DNA of 63,640 nt, taken from CAZMXI01 sp964570205 (lineage in GTDB: Bacteria; Planctomycetota; Phycisphaerae; Tepidisphaerales; Tepidisphaeraceae). The position numbers and the translations under genes were made by a program. The notes under the pieces are model-generated. The model did not search any database, had not been told where the DNA came from, and saw only the letters and a program-made list of their open reading frames with translations. The first letter of the stretch is position 1. Every line of letters starts with the position of its first letter. This document shows positions 8,857 to 17,330 of the stretch, piece after piece. Where the stretch lies: the NCBI GenBank assembly GCA_964570205.1, contig CAZMXI010000005.1, forward strand, positions 1 to 63,640, in the 5' to 3' direction.

Positions 8857-10365
8857 ATGAGCTTGAGACAAACAACATTGCTGGCGATTCTTGGACTGGC
8901 GGCGGTCGGACCGGCCATGGCGGATGATTGGCCCATGTGGGGCAGGACGCCCGACCGCAACATGATCAGCCTCGACCGCAATCCGCCGACGGAGTGGGAT
9001 GTCGAGGCGAAGGACAACGTCAAATGGGAGGCCAAGCTTGGCTCGCAGAGCTACGGCAACCCTGTTGTGGCTGGCGGGCTGGTGTTCGTCGGCACGAACA
9101 ACGAAGCCAAGCGCGATCCGCGGTACACGGCGGACGGCGGCGTGCTGATGATCTTCCGCGAGAGCGATGGGGAGTTTCTGTGGCAGCGATACGGCGCGAA
9201 GCTCAAGGCCGGCCGGGTGAACGACTGGCCGTACCAGGGCATCTGCTCGACGGTATTCGCCGAGGGCGACTACATCTGGTACTGCACGAACCGTTGCGAG
9301 GTGGTCTGTTTGGATGTCAGCCCGCTGCGGAAGGGCACCGGCGAGCCGAAGGAGGTATGGGTGGTGGACATGATGTCTGCCCTGGGCGTCTTCCCGCACA
9401 ACATGACAAGCTGCTCGATCGTCGCGTATGACGACCTGATCTATGTCATCACGGGCAATGGGGTGGATGACACGCACAAGAACATCCCCGCCCCGCGCGC
9501 CCCCAGCATCGCGTGCTTTCAGAAGAACACCGGCAAGGTGATTTGGACCGACAACTCGCCGCGTGAGAACATCCTCCATGGCAATTGGGCCAGCCCCGCC
9601 ATCGCCGCAGCCAACGGCCGCACGCTGGTGATCGCGCCGCTGGGCGACTCGTGGATATATGCGTATGACGCCCGCACCGGCGAGAAGGTCTGGTGGTTCG
9701 ATGCCAACCTGAAGGATACGGTTTATCCGACCACCCGAAATGAGCTGATTGCAACGCCGGTGATCGTCGGCAGCCGGATGTACATCGCCAACGGCCAGGA
9801 CCCCGAGCACGGCGAGGGCCCAGGGCATATCTGGTGCGTAGACATCACCAAGACCGGCGATATCAGCCTGGAACTGCCGGTCGAATTACCCAAGCCCAAG
9901 GCGGGCGATGAGTTGATGGCCGACGCCAGCGCGATTCCCAGCCGCAGCAAGCCCAATCCGAATTCGGGCGTGGTCTGGCATTTTCAGAAGATCGACGCCG
10001 ACGGCGACGGCAAGATCCGCCGCCACGAGCGCATCAACCGCACGATCTCCACCGTGGCCGTGACCAACGGGCTGGTCTTCGCGCCGGACTTCTCCGGCTA
10101 TCTGCACTGCTTTGATGCCGATACAGGCCAGCGATACTGGGTGCATGACATGGAATCGGCCATGTGGGGCTCGCCGCTGGCGATCGACGGCAAGCTTTAT
10201 CTGTGCGACGAGGAGGGCGACGTCGCGATCTTTGAGGCTTCCAAGAGCTTCAGAGAGGTTGCCACGGTCAACGTGGGCAACACGAGCTACTGCTCGCCCA
10301 TCTTCATCAACAACACGCTGTACGTGATGACGCGCGACCGCCTGTTCGCGATTGAAGCCAAGTGA
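8857..10365 (+). CDS. Secreted PQQ-like beta-propeller with EF-hand-like loop
   Basis: Exported beta-propeller protein of 502 residues. The signal peptide ends near GPAMADDW and is followed by WPMWGRTPDRN. Repeats such as WIYAYDARTGEKVWWFD, IWCVDITKTGDI and YLHCFDADTGQRYWVHD mark the blades. Near residue 385 the segment DADGDGKIRRHE matches an EF-hand/dockerin-type calcium-binding loop inserted between blades. It lies 43 bp after the previous propeller gene and 8 bp before the next gene, inside the operon. Role unknown; a periplasmic binding or scaffold protein is possible. It is paralogous to the propellers at 28437-33463. Confidence 0.8.
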   Translation: MSLRQTTLLAILGLAAVGPAMADDWPMWGRTPDRNMISLDRNPPTEWDVEAKDNVKWEAKLGSQSYGNPVVAGGLVFVGTNNEAKRDPRYTADGGVLMIFRESDGEFLWQRYGAKLKAGRVNDWPYQGICSTVFAEGDYIWYCTNRCEVVCLDVSPLRKGTGEPKEVWVVDMMSALGVFPHNMTSCSIVAYDDLIYVITGNGVDDTHKNIPAPRAPSIACFQKNTGKVIWTDNSPRENILHGNWASPAIAAANGRTLVIAPLGDSWIYAYDARTGEKVWWFDANLKDTVYPTTRNELIATPVIVGSRMYIANGQDPEHGEGPGHIWCVDITKTGDISLELPVELPKPKAGDELMADASAIPSRSKPNPNSGVVWHFQKIDADGDGKIRRHERINRTISTVAVTNGLVFAPDFSGYLHCFDADTGQRYWVHDMESAMWGSPLAIDGKLYLCDEEGDVAIFEASKSFREVATVNVGNTSYCSPIFINNTLYVMTRDRLFAIEAK

Positions 10366-10373
10366 GAACCGCT

Positions 10374-11498
10374 ATGAGCATCACAGTCGAGCCAGTACCC
10401 GTCCGTTCCGACCGCGCCGCCCGCCCAGCTCCGGAGACGCGGATTGCCGACGCCCAGCAGAAGCTGGATGCGCATGTGCGAGAGATGATCCAGTGGCATT
10501 TCTCGCCTGAGACCGGCTGCCCGTTCTGGCTGGATTTCGCAGCCAAGCGCGACTGGGACCCGCGCCAGACGGTGCACAAGTACGCAGACCTGTCGCAGTT
10601 CGGCCATTTCGAGGATGAATGGCTGCGAGGCGGGCCGGTTCGCCGGTGGCTGCCCAAGGGCCTGGCCGGCAGGCCGATGTACGTATTTGAGACCGGCGGC
10701 TCCACCGGCGTGCCCAAGAGCCGCCTCCAGATCGAAGACTGGAGAATCGACTACGAGCAGTTCTCGCACACGCTGAACGACGAGACTTTTCCCCGGGGTG
10801 CTGACTGGCTGATGCTGGGCCCATCCGGCCCACGGCGGCTGCGCCTGGCTATCGAGCACCTGGCGCAATACCGCGGCGGCATCTCGTTCTGCGTCGATCT
10901 GGACCCGCGCTGGGTCGTCAACCTGCTTAAGCGCAACGAACTCCAGGAGGCTAACCTCTACAAGCAGCACTGCGTCGACCAGTCGCTGACGATCCTGCGG
11001 GCCAACCCCAACATCCGCTGCATGTTCACCACGCCCAAGCTGCTGGAGGCGCTATGCGAGAAGATCGACCTGGTGCGATACGGCATCACGGGCATATTCT
11101 GCGGCGGGACCGAGATGACGGCTCAGTTCCACCGTTTTGCGCGGGAAGAGCTGGCGCCGGGCGTCGACTTCATCCCGACGTACGGCAATACGCTGATGGG
11201 ACTGGCGTGTCATAAGCCATTTGATCCGGCCGACAACTATGAAATCACCTATCACGCTCCCCAGCCCCGCGCCGTGCTGGAGGTCGTCGATCCCAAGAAC
11301 GCCGACGTGCAGGTTAAGTACGGGGAGGTCGGGCGCGTGATGCTGACGACGCTGACCCGGGAGACATTCATCCCACGTTTCCTCGAGCGCGATGAGTGCG
11401 TCCGCCGGCCGCCGTGCGAGCAGTATCCGTGGGATGGCTGCGGCAACGTGCGGCCCTTCTCGGGCTTTGCATCCACGGTTGTGGAGGGGGTGTACTGA
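10374..11498 (+). CDS. EphF-like (EhpF) acid-adenylating protein
   Basis: Member of the adenylate-forming superfamily closest in appearance to EhpF, the enzyme that activates a phenazine carboxyl group for reduction. The 374 residues contain the glycine-rich phosphate loop ETGGSTGVPKSR near 105-116, a FCGGTEMT segment and a TYGNTLMG segment in place of the usual Y-G-TE motif. The protein lacks most of the small C-terminal domain of classical acyl-CoA ligases. Its stop overlaps the ATG of the downstream aldehyde-dehydrogenase-type gene by one base (TGATG). The pairing copies the EhpF/EhpG arrangement, so activation of an acid for reduction to an aldehyde is the likely role. Confidence 0.65.
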   Translation: MSITVEPVPVRSDRAARPAPETRIADAQQKLDAHVREMIQWHFSPETGCPFWLDFAAKRDWDPRQTVHKYADLSQFGHFEDEWLRGGPVRRWLPKGLAGRPMYVFETGGSTGVPKSRLQIEDWRIDYEQFSHTLNDETFPRGADWLMLGPSGPRRLRLAIEHLAQYRGGISFCVDLDPRWVVNLLKRNELQEANLYKQHCVDQSLTILRANPNIRCMFTTPKLLEALCEKIDLVRYGITGIFCGGTEMTAQFHRFAREELAPGVDFIPTYGNTLMGLACHKPFDPADNYEITYHAPQPRAVLEVVDPKNADVQVKYGEVGRVMLTTLTRETFIPRFLERDECVRRPPCEQYPWDGCGNVRPFSGFASTVVEGVY

Positions 11499-12913
11499 TG
11501 CTCCACATCCCGATCCTGCGCGCTGGCCAGCCGTATACCTCCATCGACCAGATCGAGATCACGCACCACGCCACTGGCGAGGTCATCGCCCGCATCTCGC
11601 AGGCCAATCCGGGCCTGATCGGCCGCGACATCCACCGCATGGATGACGACGTCCTGGAGCCGTTCTCGATGCGCGAGCTGCTGACGATCTGCAAGCGAGC
11701 GGCCGCGAGTTTCATGAACGATGCCCTGCCGCTGGGCGATGCGAGCCAGACCTTCGACGACTACATCCGCCAGCTTTCGGCGACCACGGGCATGCCCCAG
11801 ACACTGTGTCGGGGCAACGCGGTGAAGATCCACCGCGTGCTGGATGAGATGGAACTGATCGTGGCGGGGCTGACACGGGGATTTGACCTGTCGATCCTTG
11901 ACCGCGGCTTCGGCCCGGATGAGGGGCGGACGCTGTCGTGGTTCCGGGAAGCGCGGGTGTTTGGGGCGGTGCTGCCCTCCAATTCGCCCGGCGTGCATGG
12001 GCTGTGGATTCCGGCCATCGCCCTGAAGACGCCGGTTGTGGTGAAGCCGGGACGGGAGGAGCCGTGGACGCCATACCGGATCATCCAGGCCCTGATCGCC
12101 GCGGGCATTCCGGGCGAGGCCATGGGCTTCTACCCCGCCGATCACGGCGGCGCGGCCACGCTGTTGCAGTCGGTCGACCGCGCCATGCTTTTCGGGGATG
12201 CCGCGACCGCCCGAGTCTATGGAAACAACTCCAAAGTCGAGATCCACGGGCCGGGGTATTCCAAGGTGATTCTCGGCGCGGATGCGGCAGAGGAATTCGA
12301 GCCATTCCTGGATGTGATGGTTCAGTCGATCCTTGCCAACGGCGGACGCTCGTGCATCAACGCCTCGGCGGTCTGGACACCGAAGAACGGCGACGCAATC
12401 GCTCGGGCGATGGCGGAGCGATTGGCCGCGGTGAGGGCCCTGCCCGCCGATGATGCGGATGCTCAGATCGCGGCATTTGCGAATGCCGCGATGGCGGAGC
12501 GCATCAACGCCACGATTGACTCAGCGCTGCCCGGCGCATCCGACGTGACGGAGAAGCTGCGCGGCGCGCCCCGCCTGGCGCGGCTCGGCCGGTGCGCGTA
12601 CCTGCTGCCGACGATTATCCGGTGCGACAGCAGCCATCCACTGGCCAACCGCGAGTACCTGTTTCCCTTTGCCAGCGTCGTCGAATGCGCGGCGGAGGAG
12701 ATTCCTGGTGCGATCGGGCCGACGCTGGTGGCCACGGTCATCACCCGAGATCCGCAGCTTCGCAGGGCGTGCATGGCATCGCCGCACATCGATCGGTTGA
12801 ACCTCGGGCCGGTTCCCACCTGCCAGCTTTCCTGGGACCAGCCGCATGAGGGCAATCTTTTCGAGCACCTGTATCGCCAGCGCGCGTTCCAGATTCAGGA
12901 GGTGGATCGGTGA
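11498..12913 (+). CDS. Aldehyde-dehydrogenase-superfamily reductase (EhpG/LuxC-like)
   Basis: NAD(P)-dependent enzyme of the aldehyde dehydrogenase superfamily, 471 residues. The likely nucleophile is the cysteine of NGGRSCINAS (about residue 286); VVKPGREEPWTPY matches the cofactor-binding region, and FPFASVVEC lies near the C-terminus. Coupled directly to an acid-activating protein upstream and an alcohol dehydrogenase downstream, it most likely works in the reducing direction, converting an activated acid to an aldehyde as proposed for EhpG and known for LuxC. The start is the ATG overlapping the previous stop; a longer open frame upstream lies inside the previous gene and was rejected. 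Confidence 0.75.
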   Translation: MLHIPILRAGQPYTSIDQIEITHHATGEVIARISQANPGLIGRDIHRMDDDVLEPFSMRELLTICKRAAASFMNDALPLGDASQTFDDYIRQLSATTGMPQTLCRGNAVKIHRVLDEMELIVAGLTRGFDLSILDRGFGPDEGRTLSWFREARVFGAVLPSNSPGVHGLWIPAIALKTPVVVKPGREEPWTPYRIIQALIAAGIPGEAMGFYPADHGGAATLLQSVDRAMLFGDAATARVYGNNSKVEIHGPGYSKVILGADAAEEFEPFLDVMVQSILANGGRSCINASAVWTPKNGDAIARAMAERLAAVRALPADDADAQIAAFANAAMAERINATIDSALPGASDVTEKLRGAPRLARLGRCAYLLPTIIRCDSSHPLANREYLFPFASVVECAAEEIPGAIGPTLVATVITRDPQLRRACMASPHIDRLNLGPVPTCQLSWDQPHEGNLFEHLYRQRAFQIQEVDR

Positions 12914-14052
12914 GCGTCGAGTGCCCGGCCATGAGCGCCCAGCTTCAAACGATCGACGGATCGGCCGTCGCGGTGCTGTTCCGCGCGGGCGCAATGGAGC
13001 AGCTAGGCGAGGCTGCGCACTGTTTGCGCGGTTCCCGCGTGTTGATCGTCAGCGACCCAGGCATTCGCAAGGCAGGCCACGTACAGCGTGCTGTGGTCAG
13101 CCTGGCCGAAAGCGCTTCGGCCGTGGGTGTATTTGATCGAGCCATCCAGAACCCGACCACCGACACGGTGGACGCCGGCCTGTCCGTGGCCCAAGGATTT
13201 GATCCGGACCTGATCGTCGGGCTGGGCGGCGGGTCATCCATGGACACCGCCAAGGGCATCAACTTCCTGTACACCAACGGCGGCCGCATGGCCGACTACT
13301 GGGGCACCGGCAAGGCCACGCGGCCGATGCTGCCGATGATCGCGATTCCCACAACCGCCGGCACGGGCTCGGAAGCGCAGTCGTACGCGCTCATTTCCGA
13401 TCCCCTGACCCACGCCAAGATGGCCTGCGGCGATCGCAAGGCCCTGCCCAAGGTGGCGATACTCGATCCCGAGTTGACGGCCACGCAGCCCTTGCAGGTG
13501 GCCGCCGTCACCGGGCTTGACGCCATAAGCCACGCAGTCGAGACGGCCGCATGTCGGACTCGCACCGATACATCGCGAAGGCTGTCCAGAGAGGCATGGG
13601 AACGCCTGTCGCGGGCTTATGAACCGTCGCTGGCGGACCCCGGCGCTATCGATGCCCGGCAGGACATGCTCATGGGCGCACACCTGGCCGGCTGCGCCAT
13701 CGAAGACTCGATGCTCGGCGCTGCCCACGCCACCGCCAATCCGCTGACCGCCAGATTTGGCCTCACCCATGGCATTGCCGTGGGCCTGATGCTGCCACAG
13801 GTAATCCGATACAACGCCGCGTCCGGCGAGAACCCCTACGCGGACCTGGATGCCGACCCGGAGCGACTCGCCCGCCGGATTGAGGCCATGCTCAAAGCGG
13901 CAAGATTGCCGGCCACGCTTGCCGCAGCCGGCGTGCCGAAGTCGGACCTGCCCGAGCTGGCCGCCCTCGCCGAAGTCCAGTGGACAGCCCGCTTCAACCC
14001 CCGTGATGTAAGGCAACCCGAGTTGCTGGACATATATCGCCGCGCCTTCTGA
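12910..14052 (+). CDS. Iron-containing alcohol dehydrogenase
   Basis: Group III (iron-dependent) NAD(P) alcohol dehydrogenase, 380 residues. Nucleotide-binding GGGSSMDTAKG is at about residue 97, followed by TTAGTGSE, and the metal ligands sit in GLDAISHAVE, GAAHATANPL and FGLTHGIAVG. The GTG start overlaps the preceding stop (GTGA); an ATG seven codons later is an alternative. After the acid-activating and aldehyde-forming enzymes it would complete reduction of a carboxyl group to an alcohol, or run in reverse. Its substrate cannot be read from the sequence. Confidence 0.85.
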   Translation: MSVECPAMSAQLQTIDGSAVAVLFRAGAMEQLGEAAHCLRGSRVLIVSDPGIRKAGHVQRAVVSLAESASAVGVFDRAIQNPTTDTVDAGLSVAQGFDPDLIVGLGGGSSMDTAKGINFLYTNGGRMADYWGTGKATRPMLPMIAIPTTAGTGSEAQSYALISDPLTHAKMACGDRKALPKVAILDPELTATQPLQVAAVTGLDAISHAVETAACRTRTDTSRRLSREAWERLSRAYEPSLADPGAIDARQDMLMGAHLAGCAIEDSMLGAAHATANPLTARFGLTHGIAVGLMLPQVIRYNAASGENPYADLDADPERLARRIEAMLKAARLPATLAAAGVPKSDLPELAALAEVQWTARFNPRDVRQPELLDIYRRAF

Positions 14053-14063
14053 GAGGAACACGC

Positions 14064-15383
14064 ATGTTGCTCGAGACCGTCACAGAGCCGAAGAAGACCG
14101 AGCCGGGGAACTACTTCGTCGCCAACTATCCCCCGTTCTCGTGCTGGTCGCCGTCGCACGTGCCGACGGCCATTGAGGCGTTGGACACTCCCCAGCCCAT
14201 CGCGCGGCCGCTTGGCCTGTACATGCACATCCCCTTCTGCCGCAAGCGATGCAAGTTCTGCTATTTTCGCGTCTACACCGACAAGAACGCCGACGAAGTC
14301 GAGACCTACACCGACGCCCTCGGCCGGGAGGTCGCCCTGTACGCCGATCGAGCCGGCCTGCGGGGAAGACAATTTGAATTCGTCTACTTCGGGGGTGGGA
14401 CACCTTCATTTCTCAGCAATGTCCAGCTTCAACGGCTGATCGACCGCATCCGGAAACACTGGACGTGGGAGGCCGCACGCGAGGTTACGTTCGAGTGCGA
14501 GCCCGGCACTCTTAAGCAGTCGAAGCTTCAGACGATCAAAGACATCGGCGTAACGCGTCTCAGCCTCGGCGTCGAGCACTTCAATGATGACGTCCTGGCC
14601 CTGAATGGCCGGGCACACAAATCCCTCGAGATTCTCCGCGCCTTTGGCTGGGCCAGGGAGATCGGTTTCCGCCAGATCAACATCGACCTCATCGCCGGCA
14701 TGCTGGGCGACACGGAGAACTCGTGGAAGTCGGCCGTGGCGAGGGCTATCGCGCTCGATCCTGATTCCGTCACCATCTACCAGCTCGAGTTGCCCTTTAA
14801 CACGGTCATCTCGAAGGAGTCGCGGCAGAGCGGCGCTGAGCCGGCCGTTGCTGACTGGCAGACCAAGCGAAGCTGGGTTGACTGGGCTTTCAGCCAGTTC
14901 GAGTCGGCCGGCTACGTCGTCTCCAGCGCTTACACCCTGGTAAAACCCTCGCCTAACGGCCGATTCGTCTACCGCGATTCGCTCTGGCGCGGGGCCGACA
15001 TGATCGGCGCTGGCGTGGCGTCCTTCTCCCACTTCGCCGGCATCCATTTCCAGAACGTCGACACCTGGGAACAATACATCGAGCGCGTTGGCAGGGGCGA
15101 ATTGCCCATCGGCCGGGCGCTGCCCACGACGGCACATCAGCAGCTCATCCGCGAGATGATCCTCCAGCTCAAGCTCGGAAGGATCGATGCATCCTGGTTC
15201 CGGCGGAAGTTCGCCGTCGAAATCGTCCACGAGTTCGAGCAGGCCTGGCAGTCGCTCGCGGGCGACGGCTTCGCCCGGATCGACGGCGACCATATTGCCC
15301 TCACGCGAGATGGCCTGCTGCGGGTCGATTCGCTTCTGCCACGATTCTTTGAAGCTGAACATCGGAACATCCGTTACACATGA
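14064..15383 (+). CDS. HemW/HemN-like radical SAM protein
   Basis: Radical SAM enzyme of the coproporphyrinogen-oxidase-like family, 439 residues. The [4Fe-4S] motif is CRKRCKFC (about residue 58), followed by YF rather than the fourth cysteine of true HemN, as in HemW and in HemN-like methyltransferases or cyclopropanases. VYFGGGTPSFL and the HemN C-terminal region (LTRDGLLRVDSLLPRFF) are present. A strong GAGAGGAA ribosome site precedes the ATG. Because it is embedded in a biosynthetic operon and its last codons overlap the next gene, a specialised step such as C-methylation is more likely than heme synthesis, but this is inference. Confidence 0.75.
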   Translation: MLLETVTEPKKTEPGNYFVANYPPFSCWSPSHVPTAIEALDTPQPIARPLGLYMHIPFCRKRCKFCYFRVYTDKNADEVETYTDALGREVALYADRAGLRGRQFEFVYFGGGTPSFLSNVQLQRLIDRIRKHWTWEAAREVTFECEPGTLKQSKLQTIKDIGVTRLSLGVEHFNDDVLALNGRAHKSLEILRAFGWAREIGFRQINIDLIAGMLGDTENSWKSAVARAIALDPDSVTIYQLELPFNTVISKESRQSGAEPAVADWQTKRSWVDWAFSQFESAGYVVSSAYTLVKPSPNGRFVYRDSLWRGADMIGAGVASFSHFAGIHFQNVDTWEQYIERVGRGELPIGRALPTTAHQQLIREMILQLKLGRIDASWFRRKFAVEIVHEFEQAWQSLAGDGFARIDGDHIALTRDGLLRVDSLLPRFFEAEHRNIRYT

Positions 15384-15952
15384 GCACCACACTCAATAAG
15401 AGCTTTGCCCGCTGCGAGACGATCGGCGAGGCGCTGGAGGAACTGTGCGGCGCGTTCGGCGGCATCAGTCTCACCGGCGACTGTTATCAGCCGCTTGAGC
15501 CCGACGAGATGCCCGAACCCTATCGCCGCCTGCTGGTCCACCACGCGCACATGACCGTGGTGCTGCAGGAGTATCACCGGTCGCCGGTGAACCTGTACGT
15601 GATGGCTCAGCGCCGCGACGGCGACTGGTACAGCCGCAAGATATTCCTGACCCGCGGCATGCACGCCCCGGCCGTCGAGCTCGGCGTCGTGCGCATCAAC
15701 CTCGCCTGGATCGCCGAGGCGGCCAAGCGCGAGATACTGGAGCACCGCAAGCCCCTCGGCTCGGTGTTGATCGAGCATGGCGTGCTGCGGCGGGTCGAGC
15801 CTCGCTGGTACGCCCGTTTCCCGTCAGGCAGCCGGATTCTCCGTTGGTTCGGCTATCCTCAACATGGCCCGTTCTACGGTCGGGTCGGCACGATCTACTG
15901 TGGCGGCGAGCCCGCAATCGAACTGCTGGAAATCGCAACCCTCTGGGAATGA
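15380..15952 (+). CDS. Chorismate-lyase-fold protein
   Basis: Small protein of 190 residues that resembles chorismate pyruvate-lyase (UbiC/DUF98 fold), which turns chorismate into 4-hydroxybenzoate and pyruvate. Compared by eye with UbiC, WYSRKIFL matches the strand carrying the active-site arginine, KPLGSVLIEHGVLRR matches the PLG loop, and YGRVGTIYCGGEPAIELLEI matches the C-terminal strands, including the glutamate equivalent to the UbiC catalytic Glu. It overlaps its neighbours on both sides by four bases (ATGA), a sign of translational coupling. Production of a hydroxybenzoate for the operon is the most economical role. Sequence similarity is low. Confidence 0.65.
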   Translation: MSTTLNKSFARCETIGEALEELCGAFGGISLTGDCYQPLEPDEMPEPYRRLLVHHAHMTVVLQEYHRSPVNLYVMAQRRDGDWYSRKIFLTRGMHAPAVELGVVRINLAWIAEAAKREILEHRKPLGSVLIEHGVLRRVEPRWYARFPSGSRILRWFGYPQHGPFYGRVGTIYCGGEPAIELLEIATLWE

Positions 15953-17319
15953 ACACGTGGAGCCTCAATATGGATGTCGCCAGTGACTTTGACTGCATCG
16001 TGATCGGCGGCGGCCCGGCGGGCGCGACCGCCGGCACGCTCCTGGCCGACGCCGGCCGGCGGGTGCTGATCCTGGAACGATCGCAGTTTCCCCGATTCCA
16101 TATCGGCGAGTCGCTCATGCCCGAGACCTGGTGGGTGTTCAAGCGGCTCGGCATGCTGCCGAAGCTCAAGGCCAGCAAGTTCGTCCGCAAGCACAGCGTC
16201 CAGTTTGTCACCGCCTCGGGCAAAGAATCGCAGCCTTTCTATTTCGAGGACATGTATCCGCACGAATGCTCAGTCACGTGGCAGGTCGTGCGAAGCGAAT
16301 TCGACGCTATGATGCTGGACAACGCCCGCGAGCACGGCGCGGAGGTCTGGCAGGACGCCAACGTTACCGATGTGATTCTCGAGCCCGCCGCGGGCGACGA
16401 CCTACCCCGCGCCACCGGAGTGATCGTGGCCCGTGATGGCACACCCGCCCGGCGGCTCAGCGCAAAGGTCGTCATCGACGCCACCGGCACCAATGCGATG
16501 CTCTCGCGCAAGCTCGGCATCAAGCGCCCGGACCCATTGCTGCGTAAGGCATCCTTCTTCGCCCACTACAGGGGCGCCCGGCGGGACGCGGGCCGCGACG
16601 AGGGGGCCACCCTCGTCCTCTCCACCGCATCCCAGGATGGCTGGTTCTGGTACATCCCCCTGCCGGACGACATCGTCAGCGTCGGCGTGGTGGGCGACAT
16701 CGACCGGCTGGTTGCCTGCCGCGACACCACGCCGGAGCAGACATTCGCTGAGGAGATTGCCAACTGCCCCGCGCTGTTGCCGCGGCTGGAGAGCGCCACG
16801 CGGATTTCGCCTGTGCATGTCCTGTCCGACTTCTCCTATCGCGCCACGCGCTGCGCCGGCGAGGGGTGGGTGCTGATCGGCGATGCCTTCGGTTTCCTCG
16901 ACCCGATGTACTCCTCGGGCGTGTTCCTGGCGCTCAAGAGCGGCGAAATGGCCGCCGACTGCATCAACGAGGCCATCGACGCCGGCGATTGTTCCGCTCA
17001 GCGCCTCGGCCGCTGGGGCGCGGGCCTCAGCGACGGCATGCAGTCCATCCGCAAGCTCGTCTACGCCTTCTATACCAAGGACTTCTCCTTCGGCCAGTTC
17101 ATCCGCCAGCATCCGGAGTTCAAGGGCAACCTGGTGGATCTGCTCATCGGCAACGTCTTCCGCGACGGCGTCAATGACATCTTTGCGCCCATGCGCAAGT
17201 GGGTCGCCGTTCCCGATTCCGTGCCCATCGAAGGCCCCGCCGACCCCCGGTGGCTACAATCCCGGGCGTACCCCAGCGCCGCCACGGCCAGCGTCGAGGC
17301 GGTCACCGTATCGAAGTAG
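15949..17319 (+). CDS. FAD-dependent halogenase-like monooxygenase
   Basis: Flavoprotein of the tryptophan-halogenase/geranylgeranyl-reductase superfamily, 456 residues. It has the FAD motif GGGPAGATAG, the FPRFHIGESLMP segment, the halogenase signature WFWYIP (W-x-W-x-I-P) and FLDPMYSSG, which fits the F-x-x-P-x-x-S-x-G pattern proposed for flavin halogenases. Lysines near residues 75-82 (SKFVRK) could supply the catalytic lysine. Some hydroxylases and reductases share these motifs, so halogenation is likely but not certain. The start is the ATG overlapping the previous stop (ATGA). With a chorismate-lyase-like partner, a phenolic substrate is expected. Confidence 0.7.
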   Translation: MNTWSLNMDVASDFDCIVIGGGPAGATAGTLLADAGRRVLILERSQFPRFHIGESLMPETWWVFKRLGMLPKLKASKFVRKHSVQFVTASGKESQPFYFEDMYPHECSVTWQVVRSEFDAMMLDNAREHGAEVWQDANVTDVILEPAAGDDLPRATGVIVARDGTPARRLSAKVVIDATGTNAMLSRKLGIKRPDPLLRKASFFAHYRGARRDAGRDEGATLVLSTASQDGWFWYIPLPDDIVSVGVVGDIDRLVACRDTTPEQTFAEEIANCPALLPRLESATRISPVHVLSDFSYRATRCAGEGWVLIGDAFGFLDPMYSSGVFLALKSGEMAADCINEAIDAGDCSAQRLGRWGAGLSDGMQSIRKLVYAFYTKDFSFGQFIRQHPEFKGNLVDLLIGNVFRDGVNDIFAPMRKWVAVPDSVPIEGPADPRWLQSRAYPSAATASVEAVTVSK

Positions 17320-17330
17320 GCACAGCAACC

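Noticed and set aside
6507..10365. PQQ-dependent dehydrogenases
   Set aside because: The repeats match the generic PQQ-like propeller fold shared with BamB; the cofactor-binding residues of true quinoprotein dehydrogenases could not be identified.
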